From Gaiellaceae bacterium (GTDB taxonomy: Bacteria; Actinomycetota; Thermoleophilia; Gaiellales; Gaiellaceae), in the NCBI GenBank assembly GCA_021323315.1, contig JAJTCQ010000023.1, positions 1-32,754 on the forward strand: DNA of 32,754 nt, given 5' to 3'. The notes beneath the pieces were generated by a model. That model saw nothing but the letters and a program-made list of their open reading frames with translations, was not told where the DNA came from and searched no databases. Below, piece by piece: positions 8,262-15,291 of the stretch (positions are counted from its first letter, which is position 1; each line of letters opens with the position of its first letter). Position numbers and translations under genes: made by a program.

Positions 8262-9635
8262 CTAGCCGGCTTCGGGAACCGGCGTCGGCCGCCACCCTCC
8301 GTTGACGGTCGGCGAGCCCTCGGTTCCGTAGCCGCCCGGCACCGGCGAGAAGAGCTCCGGATAGCCCCACATCCCGTGCTCGGAGACATCGAGGCCCGCG
8401 GACTCGGCCTCGGCATCGGTGCGGATCCCGAACGTCGCCTTCATCGCCCAGAGCACGAGGAACGAGGCACCGAAGGTGAAAGCCCCGACGGCGAGGAGGC
8501 CGAGTGCCTGCGTGCCGAGCTGCGACGCCGAGCCCGTGTAGAGGAGCCCGCCGGAGCCTGTGCCGAGTCGCTCCGCGAGGCTCGGGGCCGTCAGGAAGCC
8601 GAGCGCCAGCGTGCCCCATACCCCTGCCAGACCGTGTGCGGCGATCGCTCCGACGGGGTCGTCGATGCGCACGCGCTCGACGGCGATCGATCCGAACACC
8701 ACGATGGCGCCTGCCCCGAGCCCGATCACGATCGCCGCCCACGGCTCGACGAACGCGCACGCCGCCGTGATCGCCACCAGGCCGGCGATCGCGCCGTTGA
8801 GCATCATCGAGAGGTCGGGCTTCCGCATGACCGCCCACGACGTCACGACGGCGCCGACGACGCCTGCTGCGGCACCGAGGTTCGTGTTCAGCGCGACGTA
8901 GGCGAAGAAGCCGAGCCCACCGAACTGGACGCTCAGCGTCGACCCGGCGTTGAAGCCGAACCAGCCGAACCAGAGGATGATCACGCCGAGCGTGGTGAAC
9001 GCCATGTTGTGACCGGGGATGGGGTGCGAGCGACCGTCGGCGCCGAACCGGCCGAGGCGTGGCCCGAGGAGCAGCGCGCCGGCGAGACCCGCGAGGGCGC
9101 CCTGGTAGTGCACGACGGTCGAGCCGGCGAAGTCCTGCATCCCGCGCGCGAACAACCAGCCGTCCGGCGACCAGATCCAGTGCGAGACGAGCGAGTAGAT
9201 CAGCGTGAAGGCGATCCCGAACGCGAAGTAGACCCAGAGCTTGGTTCGCTCGGCCATCGCTCCCCAGACGATCGCCAGCGAGACGCCCGCGAACGCGACC
9301 TGGAAGAGGTAGGCGGCGGCAGCGGGAATCTCCGAGAACCAGGAGAACGGCGCCCTCCCGATCTGCAGGAGCTCGTCGGTGGACGGCGCGAAACCCGATC
9401 CGCCGACGAAGCCGTTGCCTCCGTCGCCGAAGGCCATTCCGAAGCCGACGACGTAGTAGACGATCGACGCGAGCGCGAAGATCAGCACGTTCTTGGCCGC
9501 CACGTGGCCGACGTTCTTCATCCGCGTCAGCCCCGCTTCGAGGAATGCGAAGCCCGCCTGCATGAAGATCACGAGCACGGCTGCGACCACCACCCACACC
9601 GTGCTCACCGCGAACACCAGCTCCTCGTTCGACAC
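8262..9635 (-). CDS. amt: Ammonium transporter, Amt family
   Basis: Membrane channel for NH4+/NH3, 457 aa, with the expected set of about 11 hydrophobic segments. Signature segments include MQAGFAFLEAGLTRMKN near the N-terminus, DFAGSTVVHYQGALAGL with the first pore His, NTNLGAAAGVVGAVVTSW, and AAHGLAGVWGTLALG with the second pore His. The start is GTG 9635, preceded by AGGAGG 7 nt upstream; the frame is open to 9710 but that extension overlaps a terminator hairpin and has no family counterpart. No linked GlnB/GlnK gene is present in the window, which is unusual because amt is often paired with glnK. Expression is probably controlled through its leader (see 9665-9696). Confidence 0.93.
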   Translation of the reverse strand: MSNEELVFAVSTVWVVVAAVLVIFMQAGFAFLEAGLTRMKNVGHVAAKNVLIFALASIVYYVVGFGMAFGDGGNGFVGGSGFAPSTDELLQIGRAPFSWFSEIPAAAAYLFQVAFAGVSLAIVWGAMAERTKLWVYFAFGIAFTLIYSLVSHWIWSPDGWLFARGMQDFAGSTVVHYQGALAGLAGALLLGPRLGRFGADGRSHPIPGHNMAFTTLGVIILWFGWFGFNAGSTLSVQFGGLGFFAYVALNTNLGAAAGVVGAVVTSWAVMRKPDLSMMLNGAIAGLVAITAACAFVEPWAAIVIGLGAGAIVVFGSIAVERVRIDDPVGAIAAHGLAGVWGTLALGFLTAPSLAERLGTGSGGLLYTGSASQLGTQALGLLAVGAFTFGASFLVLWAMKATFGIRTDAEAESAGLDVSEHGMWGYPELFSPVPGGYGTEGSPTVNGGWRPTPVPEAG

Positions 9636-9664
9636 CCGTCCACCTCCTCGCTCGTCGGACCACG

Positions 9665-9696
9665 AAAAAAGCCCCAGGACTCCAGTCCTGAGGCTT
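9665..9696 (-). terminator. Terminator-like hairpin inside the amt leader (possible attenuator)
   Basis: On the minus strand AAGCC-t-CAGGACT-gg-AGTCCTG-g-GGCTT forms a 12-bp stem with one internal mismatch pair and a two-base loop, followed by a T-run (six T in total). It sits about 30 nt before the amt start and downstream of the likely promoter, so it would stop amt transcription unless antagonised. The preceding sequence contains GGAGGAGG, which could act in a leader peptide or alternative pairing. Confidence 0.65.
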
Positions 9697-9739
9697 CGAT
9701 GCCTGCTCACGCCTCCTCCGGCGGCTGCGTGAAGGCTGC

Positions 9740-9745
9740 ACCGTA
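9740..9745 (-). promoter_or_regulatory. Candidate -10 element for amt
   Basis: TACGGT on the minus strand, identical to the hexamer found before several other genes here. It would start a transcript near 9733 and leave a leader of about 100 nt containing the terminator-like hairpin at 9665-9696. Confidence 0.4.
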
Positions 9746-9784
9746 GCGCACTCGGCGGACGCCGATGTGGCGAGGCCGCCGACC

Positions 9785-9790
9785 TAGAAT
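9785..9790 (+). promoter_or_regulatory. Probable -10 element for the acyl-CoA dehydrogenase gene
   Basis: TAGAAT ends exactly 6 nt before the GTG at 9797 with no Shine-Dalgarno sequence between. This is the geometry expected of a leaderless transcript starting at the GTG. Confidence 0.6.
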
Positions 9791-9796
9791 GCGCGC

Positions 9797-10978
9797 GTGC
9801 CCTGGGAGCCTCTGACCGACGAGCAGCTCGAGATCCGTGACCTCGTGCGGACGATCGCGCGCGAGCGCGTCGCGCCGCGCGCCGCCGAGATCGACGAGTC
9901 GCACGAGTTCCCGTGGGATGTGGTCGAGCTCTTCCGCGAGCACGGGATCTTCGGCCTCCTCTTCGACGAGGAGCACGGAGGCACCGGAACCGGGACGCTC
10001 CTCGCGCTGATCGCGATCGAGGAGGTATCGAAGGTCTGTGCGACGAGCGGGCTCATCCTCGCCGTACAGGAGCTGGGGTCGCTCGGGCTCAAGCTTGCGG
10101 GGACTGCAGAGCAAAAGGCGCGGTTCCTTCCGAGCCTGGTGTCGGGCGAGGTGCTGGCCGCGTACGCGCTCACGGAGGCCGGATCGGGCTCCGACTCTGC
10201 AGCGATGGGGACCACGGCGCGTCGCGACGGCGACGAGTACGTCCTCGACGGCTCGAAGCGGTTCATCACGAACGCGGCGGTCGCCGGTCTCTACACCGTC
10301 TTCGCGAAGACCGACCCGCAGGCCGGCCACTCCGGCATCTCCGCGTTCGTCGTCGAATCCGGAACAAGCGGTTTCGAGGTCGCGCGGCTCGAGCCGAAGA
10401 TGGGGATCGCCGGCTCGACGACGGGCGAGCTCACGTTCGACGGCGCGCGTATACCCGCGACGAACCTGCTTGGTGACGAGGGCGAGGGCTTCCGCATCGC
10501 GATGCGGGTCCTCGACCGCTCGCGGCCGGGTGTCGCAGCGCAGGGGCTGGGGATCGCGCAGGGCGCGACCGACTACGCGCTCGAATACGCGCGGACGCGC
10601 GAGACGATGGGCAAGCCGATCGCGGAGCACCAGCTCATCGCCGGGAAGCTCGCGGACATGGAGACGCGCTGCGAGGCCGCGCGCGGGCTCCTCTACCGCT
10701 TCGGCCGCATGGTCGACGACGGCGCCGACGACACCGAGCTCACGAAGGCCTCGGCGATGGCGAAGCTCTACTGCACCGACGCCGCGATGGACGTCACGAC
10801 CGAGGCGGTGCAGATCCTGGGGGGCTACGGCTACATCAAGGAGTACCCGGTCGAGCGCATGATGCGCGACGCCAAGATCACGCAGATCTACGAAGGCACG
10901 AACGAGATCCAGCGCCTCGTGATCGCGCGCGAGATGTTGAAGGAGTCGCGCGCGTTCCTGCTCGCCGGCCTCGCCTGA
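9797..10978 (+). CDS. Acyl-CoA dehydrogenase
   Basis: FAD-dependent acyl-CoA dehydrogenase of 393 aa, acting in beta-oxidation or branched-chain/short-chain acyl-CoA oxidation. The N-terminal helical domain has GLLFDEEHGGTGTG, the middle beta domain has AYALTEAGSGSD (FAD/substrate signature 1) and GSKRFITNAAVAGLY, and the C-terminal domain has QILGGYGYIKEYPVERMMRD (signature 2). IYEGTNEIQRL contains the Glu expected to be the catalytic base in the short/medium-chain family. The length is normal. The GTG start is supported by TAGAAT at the right distance. No beta-oxidation partners adjoin it; the converging gene ends 3 bp away. Confidence 0.93.
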   Translation: MPWEPLTDEQLEIRDLVRTIARERVAPRAAEIDESHEFPWDVVELFREHGIFGLLFDEEHGGTGTGTLLALIAIEEVSKVCATSGLILAVQELGSLGLKLAGTAEQKARFLPSLVSGEVLAAYALTEAGSGSDSAAMGTTARRDGDEYVLDGSKRFITNAAVAGLYTVFAKTDPQAGHSGISAFVVESGTSGFEVARLEPKMGIAGSTTGELTFDGARIPATNLLGDEGEGFRIAMRVLDRSRPGVAAQGLGIAQGATDYALEYARTRETMGKPIAEHQLIAGKLADMETRCEAARGLLYRFGRMVDDGADDTELTKASAMAKLYCTDAAMDVTTEAVQILGGYGYIKEYPVERMMRDAKITQIYEGTNEIQRLVIAREMLKESRAFLLAGLA

Positions 10979-10981
10979 CCT

Positions 10982-13138
10982 CTAGCGGCGGCAGAAGCGG
11001 TTGCGCGGTGTCTTGCCGTTCCAGACGTACCCCTGGGCAATCGCGCGCGTGACCGAGATCGTGTAGCAGCCCGGCCGCGGCGGCACGAGCACGCGGCCCT
11101 TCCCGGCGGCGCCGGTCACCACGCGGGCGCGGGCGACGCGCCGCTCGCCGACCCGCGCGACGACCGTGAGCGCCGCGCGCGAGACGGGCCTCCGGGCGCC
11201 GTCGACGGCACCCACGGTCACCTGGATGCCGCGTGACGTTCCGCGGAACGTCACCGCGCCGATCCGGAGCGTCGCGGGCCGGACGGTGACGGACGCGGAT
11301 GCCGTCAGCGTGCCGCTGTTCGCCGCCGCAGTGACGGTGCCGGCTCCGAGCTCGCGCCCGGCTCGAAACGCGACGATGCCGCCCGGTCTCCGGACGAGCG
11401 TCCCGAGGGTCGGCGGCGTGACGCTCCACGTCATGCTGCCCGAGGCCGCGTTTCCGAACGAGTCGGTCAGGGTTGCCGTGAACGTCGTCTCGCCACGGGC
11501 GCGAACCTCGCGCGTCGCGGGCGTCACCGCGATGCGCGCGGCGGCGGCCGCGACGACGGTCACCTGCGCAAGGGCCTGGGTCGTCCCCGGCGCGGCGGCA
11601 GTGAGCGTCGCCGGCCCCGCGCGGGTATCGAGGTAATGGAAGACGACGCCTGATCCGGGCGAGACCGGGAGAGTCAGCGTGCTCGTCCACGGACCCGCTG
11701 GGGCCGTCGAGAAGGTGCCCGCCGGCGAGTTCGAGGTCAGCGTCACGACGACGGGTCTGGTCACAGCGGAAGCGAGCGACAGCTGAAGCGGCGGCGAGGG
11801 GACGCCCGCGGCGAGCGTCGAGGGGACGCCGGCGATCGAAAGAGTCGACTGCGACCACGCACGGAAGGAGCGCCACGCGTCGTTGTGGCGTGCTTCCGCG
11901 AGGTCGAGCGCGCAGAGCGTCTCGCCCGCACCGCACGCGCCGCTCCCCGGGTTCTCGGGGTCGACGACCTCGCCCGAGTCGCGGATCGCTGCGGCGAGCC
12001 GGTCGAGGAGGACGCCGGTCTGATTCGCGAAGTCCGCCTGGGACAGGCCGGTCGTGTTCCGCGGCGCCCAGGCGAAGCCCCAGTGGTCGCGCGGCTGCGC
12101 GCTCGTCGCACCGTAGGCGCGGAGCGCGTTCACCTGCGCCGACAGATAGGCCGCCATCTGCTCGTGGGGCACCATCGTCCAGCCCCATGCGGTCTCGCGC
12201 GGCCACGCTCCGTTCGCGAGCGGGCTGTATGCCTCCCGCAGGAAGGCGCGCGCCGGCTCTATCTCCGGCGGACCGGCGCCGGCGAGCACCAGCTTGTGCT
12301 GGAGGTAGTCGTTGAGGTACTCGCGGCGCACCGAGCCCGGCGCGCCCGGGACGGCGTGGGCGCGGATGTCGCCGTAGACCTCCTGCGACCAGTCGCTGAC
12401 GTACGTCGTCATGTCCGTCCAGAAGGCCGAGTCGCCGAGCCAGGACTGCAGCGTGTTCTGGTACACGCTCACGTCGCCCGTTCGCTGGCCGAAGCCGATC
12501 ACGAGTGCGGCGCCCTTCGTGGGCCTGGTGCCGTCGCCCTCGTACAGACCGCGGAGGAACTCGCGCACGTTCGCGCGGGCGTTGCCGTCGCCGCGCCGGA
12601 CGGCCGAGGTGAGCTCGTTCAGCGCCCAGCTGTCGCCGCGCGAGACTTCGTAACCCGCTTCCGCCATCCGCTGGCGCGCGGTCACGCCAGCGGTGTGCCA
12701 TGACGAGCCGGTGCTCGTGACCCAGCGGCTCCAGGTCGCGAAGTGGATCTCCGCGAGCGCATGGAAGTTCGGGCCGAGCGCGCGGATGCGCGAAGCCTGG
12801 TCGCGGCGGAACGTCGTCTTGTCGGCGACGAGGGGGGGAACGGAGACGTGGTACTCGGCACACGGCGAAGGGCTGGCGGCGAGCTTGGTCGCCAGCCGGA
12901 GCCAGTCCGATGCCGCATAGATCACCGCGCGGAGCGGCCGACATGCAGCCTGCGCTCGACTCTCGTGCACCGGGCGCGTCGTGAGGCTGCGCCAGAGCGC
13001 CTCGGTCTCGGCCGGCTCGAGCGACGGCACCGGCGTGTCCGACGCCGGCGAGGCCGCCGTCGCGCCGCTCGTCGCGCCTGCGACCGCGACGACGGAGGCG
13101 ACGACGAGCGGCAGAACGATTGCGAGCGGGTGGCGCAC
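10982..13138 (-). CDS. Large secreted protein with Ig-like repeats, function unknown
   Basis: A 718-aa protein beginning with a signal peptide (HPLAIVLPLVVASVVAVAG, then a likely cut after an Ala-rich stretch). Residues of about 40 to 400 form a Trp-rich, mostly helical region I do not recognise. From about 440 to 650 there are bacterial Ig-like (BIG_1-type) repeats, for example ARIAVTPATREVRARGETTF. The protein ends with CYTISVTRAIAQGY followed by a second Cys near the end (RNRFC). The start chosen is GTG 13138, preceded by TACGGT 8 nt upstream; a longer frame to GTG 13207 would bury the signal peptide. It is probably exported to the cell surface. It may be a surface adhesin or an enzyme, but there is no catalytic motif I can name. 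Confidence 0.75.
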   Translation of the reverse strand: MRHPLAIVLPLVVASVVAVAGATSGATAASPASDTPVPSLEPAETEALWRSLTTRPVHESRAQAACRPLRAVIYAASDWLRLATKLAASPSPCAEYHVSVPPLVADKTTFRRDQASRIRALGPNFHALAEIHFATWSRWVTSTGSSWHTAGVTARQRMAEAGYEVSRGDSWALNELTSAVRRGDGNARANVREFLRGLYEGDGTRPTKGAALVIGFGQRTGDVSVYQNTLQSWLGDSAFWTDMTTYVSDWSQEVYGDIRAHAVPGAPGSVRREYLNDYLQHKLVLAGAGPPEIEPARAFLREAYSPLANGAWPRETAWGWTMVPHEQMAAYLSAQVNALRAYGATSAQPRDHWGFAWAPRNTTGLSQADFANQTGVLLDRLAAAIRDSGEVVDPENPGSGACGAGETLCALDLAEARHNDAWRSFRAWSQSTLSIAGVPSTLAAGVPSPPLQLSLASAVTRPVVVTLTSNSPAGTFSTAPAGPWTSTLTLPVSPGSGVVFHYLDTRAGPATLTAAAPGTTQALAQVTVVAAAAARIAVTPATREVRARGETTFTATLTDSFGNAASGSMTWSVTPPTLGTLVRRPGGIVAFRAGRELGAGTVTAAANSGTLTASASVTVRPATLRIGAVTFRGTSRGIQVTVGAVDGARRPVSRAALTVVARVGERRVARARVVTGAAGKGRVLVPPRPGCYTISVTRAIAQGYVWNGKTPRNRFCRR

Positions 13139-13146
13139 GGCGAGCC

Positions 13147-13152
13147 ACCGTA
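13147..13152 (-). promoter_or_regulatory. Probable -10 element for the secreted-protein gene
   Basis: TACGGT on the minus strand ends 8 nt before the GTG at 13138. It supports the shorter start that places the signal peptide at the N-terminus. Confidence 0.5.
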
Positions 13153-13220
13153 GCCGCGCTCTGTGAGCGTGCCGTAAACCCTTGCCGGGGCGGCTCGGCG
13201 CTGCCACCGGCGTCCGAGAG

Positions 13221-13631
13221 CTACCTGCGCCCGCAGTGGACGAGTGCGTTCAGGCAGTCGTCGGCGAGCTTGCGCGGCGCGCCCGGCTTCCACGCGTTCA
13301 CGAAGTCCGCATGTGCCGAGAACTGTCCTCCCGACGCGAGCGAGAAGCCCTCGCCGCCCTGGGTCGGATAGAGGTAGATCTGCGTGATCTGCGGCACCTC
13401 GACCGGATGCGTAGACGGGCAGCCGACGCGCGTCGCGTATGCCATGTGGCTCTTGTGGTCGGCGCTGTCGAGCCGCCTGCCGTCCCAGCACTCCGCGAAG
13501 CGGATGTGGCCGACGCGCTCGAGCCGCCGTGCGGCCGGAACCTGCGTGTGCGGCATCCCCGCATAGTCAGGAGCCTGGCGGTGTCCGGTCGGGAGTCCGC
13601 TCTCGCGCCAGCGCTCGAGCGGGTCGATCAC
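13221..13631 (-). CDS. DUF1996 C-terminal-half protein (truncated relative to family)
   Basis: 136-aa protein matching, from memory of the family, the C-terminal half of DUF1996 proteins. It has HIRFAECWDGRRLDSADHKS, then HMAYA, CPSTHPVEVPQITQIYLYP, FSAHADFVNAW, and a terminal DDCLNALVHC with paired Cys. Full DUF1996 proteins are secreted and carry an N-terminal His-rich half; that half and any signal peptide are absent here. The first 38 residues (IDPLERWRESGLPTG onward) do not match the family as I know it. The GTG start overlaps the stop of the upstream phospholipase-D-like gene by 4 nt (GTGA), so the truncated form appears to be translated. Function unknown; it may be a remnant or a cytoplasmic derivative. 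Confidence 0.75.
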   Translation of the reverse strand: MIDPLERWRESGLPTGHRQAPDYAGMPHTQVPAARRLERVGHIRFAECWDGRRLDSADHKSHMAYATRVGCPSTHPVEVPQITQIYLYPTQGGEGFSLASGGQFSAHADFVNAWKPGAPRKLADDCLNALVHCGRR

Positions 13632-14698
13632 GTGGGCACCGTCGCTGCCGGGTAGCGCCCGCGGATCTCGTCGACGAAGGCGGCGAGACGGTCGGCGACT
13701 GCATGATCCGCGATCTCGAGCACGTTCTCGGCATTCCGCTCGCCCGAGCGCGAGAGGTTGAAGCTTCCGACGAAACTCGTGTCGTCCGCGACGACGACCT
13801 TCGCGTGCATGAAGTCGTGCACCGACTCCGGTGTCCACGGGATCGAAGCCTTCCCGCTCCACGGCGCCCCGACGAGGACGCTCTGGAGCAGTGGGATCTT
13901 CCAGGCGCTCACGCCGTTCGTGCGCCACTGGTGGAACACCTGGTCCAGCTGCGTGTCGTCGACCACGCCCGCGAGGTCGCACCGCCGCTCCTTCACGATC
14001 TCGACGAGCGTGGCCAGGATCGGCCCCGAGGTGAGCACGGGCGAGGCGATCCGGATCCGCTCGCGCGCCTTGCCCAGGTGCTTCGCGATGCGGTGCGACA
14101 GGGCCTCGCCGTGCTCTGGGGTGAACCACGGTCGGACCCGAGCCGCTCCGACGTCCGCGGGGCGGGGGTCGACCTTCCCCGAGCGCTCGACGATCCCCGT
14201 ATCCCAGAGCTGCCCGAACGCGAGCGAGTAGGCGTAGGCGATCTCGCGGGACCCGAGCGAGACGATGACGTTCTCCTGGCGCGACCAGGAGTCGTCCGTC
14301 CAGTTCGTCGAGCCGGTCCAGACCGCCTCGCCGTCGCGTACGACGAACTTGTGGTGCATGAGGTCGGGAATGCCCGCAATGCCTCGCGTCTCGACGGGCA
14401 GCGCCTCGAGCGCGTCCGGCGTGGTCTCCGGCGGCGGTGGCACCGGGATCGGCCCCGGGTGGGCGACGTTGTAGAGGAGCCGAACGTCGATCCCACGCTG
14501 GACGGCGGAGAGGAGCGCGGCGAGGACCAGCGCGCCCGCGTCCGTCTCGAAGCGCACGTCATAGAGGGCGAGGTCGAGCGACGTGCGCGCCTGCGAGAGG
14601 AACCCCGCAATGCCGCGTGCGACGTCCGCGGGACGCTGACCGCCTTCCGTGAGCGTCTCGATTCGGATCGCGGACGGTCCCGCCGCCGCTTCGGTCAC
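13628..14698 (-). CDS. Phospholipase-D-like (two-HKD) protein
   Basis: 356-aa PLD-superfamily protein with two intact HxKxxxxD catalytic motifs: HHKFVVRD followed by GSTNW, and HAKVVVAD followed by GSFNLS. Two active-site halves in one chain is the pattern of phospholipase D, cardiolipin synthase-like and some nuclease members. There is no signal peptide and no transmembrane segment, which argues against an exported lipase or a membrane synthase and leaves a cytoplasmic phosphodiesterase or nuclease possible. The GTG start (14698) overlaps the stop of the HhH-GPD gene by 4 nt, and its own stop overlaps the DUF1996-like gene by 4 nt. The middle gene of a coupled three-gene operon. Confidence 0.85.
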   Translation of the reverse strand: MTEAAAGPSAIRIETLTEGGQRPADVARGIAGFLSQARTSLDLALYDVRFETDAGALVLAALLSAVQRGIDVRLLYNVAHPGPIPVPPPPETTPDALEALPVETRGIAGIPDLMHHKFVVRDGEAVWTGSTNWTDDSWSRQENVIVSLGSREIAYAYSLAFGQLWDTGIVERSGKVDPRPADVGAARVRPWFTPEHGEALSHRIAKHLGKARERIRIASPVLTSGPILATLVEIVKERRCDLAGVVDDTQLDQVFHQWRTNGVSAWKIPLLQSVLVGAPWSGKASIPWTPESVHDFMHAKVVVADDTSFVGSFNLSRSGERNAENVLEIADHAVADRLAAFVDEIRGRYPAATVPT

Positions 14699-15255
14699 GC
14701 CGTCTGCGCGGCCGCGCGCAGCGCGGCCTTGTGCGCCCGTTTCGCCGCCTGGTACTCGGCGAGATCCTCGGCCGAGTTGATCTTGCCGAGGCACGGGTGC
14801 TCGGGCACGAGCTCCTGCGCCGCCTCCACGCCGAAGTGGAGGGCGAGGACGGAGCCGAACCCGGTGATCTTCATCTTCCCGAAGCCGGGCAGCGCGCCGA
14901 TTCGCTTCCCGAGGTCGGCCACGTCCGCCGCGTCCGTCCAGATCCGCTCGGCCTGGCCGCCGTACTCGTCCGCGACCACCTGGCACAGCTCCTGCACCCG
15001 CTGCGCCATCGCCCGCGGGAAGCGGTGGATCGCCGGGGGCGTGCGGAACGCAGTCTCGAGGGTCGCGGGGTCCATGCCGGCGATTGCCCGGGCGTCGAGG
15101 GTGCCGACACGCTGTCGCAGCTTGAGCGGCCCGGTGAACGCCTGCTGGACCGTGACCTGCTGGTCGATGGCGAAGCCGATGAGGAGCGCGAGCGGCTCCT
15201 GCGCGATGAGCCGGTTCGCCTCGTCCGACTCAGTGAAGTAGAGCGCCTCCGGCAC
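14695..15255 (-). CDS. HhH-GPD-type base-excision DNA repair protein
   Basis: 186-aa protein of the actinobacterial HhH-GPD family. The opening ANRLIAQEPLALLIGFAIDQQ, the segment PPAIHRFPRAMAQRVQELCQ and the helix-hairpin-helix LPGFGKMKITGFG are all characteristic. The canonical catalytic Asp context that follows the hairpin in MutY/EndoIII/AlkA (VDTHV-like) is not seen; the equivalent place reads HPCLGKINS, so glycosylase activity is not assured. The GTG start at 15255 is chosen because TACCAT ends 6 nt before it. It is the first gene of a GTGA-coupled operon with the PLD-like and DUF1996-like genes, and diverges from a helicase also linked to DNA repair. Confidence 0.85.
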   Translation of the reverse strand: MPEALYFTESDEANRLIAQEPLALLIGFAIDQQVTVQQAFTGPLKLRQRVGTLDARAIAGMDPATLETAFRTPPAIHRFPRAMAQRVQELCQVVADEYGGQAERIWTDAADVADLGKRIGALPGFGKMKITGFGSVLALHFGVEAAQELVPEHPCLGKINSAEDLAEYQAAKRAHKAALRAAAQTA

Positions 15256-15261
15256 GTTCTG

Positions 15262-15267
15262 ATGGTA
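15262..15267 (-). promoter_or_regulatory. Probable -10 element for the HhH-GPD/PLD operon
   Basis: TACCAT on the minus strand ends 6 nt before the GTG at 15255. It is only 12 bp from the divergent -10 hexamer of the helicase gene, so the two promoters occupy the same DNA. Confidence 0.6.
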
Positions 15268-15279
15268 GACGCGGACGGA

Positions 15280-15285
15280 TACCCT
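15280..15285 (+). promoter_or_regulatory. Probable -10 element for the Lhr-like helicase gene
   Basis: TACCCT ends 6 nt before the ATG at 15292, with no Shine-Dalgarno sequence. Leaderless transcription is likely. Confidence 0.55.
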
Positions 15286-15291
15286 GGGCGT

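Noticed and set aside
8262-9746. Very long open frame on the plus strand opposite amt
   Set aside because: It is an Arg/Glu-rich shadow of the amt gene, typical of high-GC DNA; amt has clear family motifs.
14731-15291. Extension of the Lhr frame upstream to 14731
   Set aside because: The region is coding for the HhH-GPD protein on the other strand, and a well-placed -10 hexamer sits 6 nt before ATG 15292.
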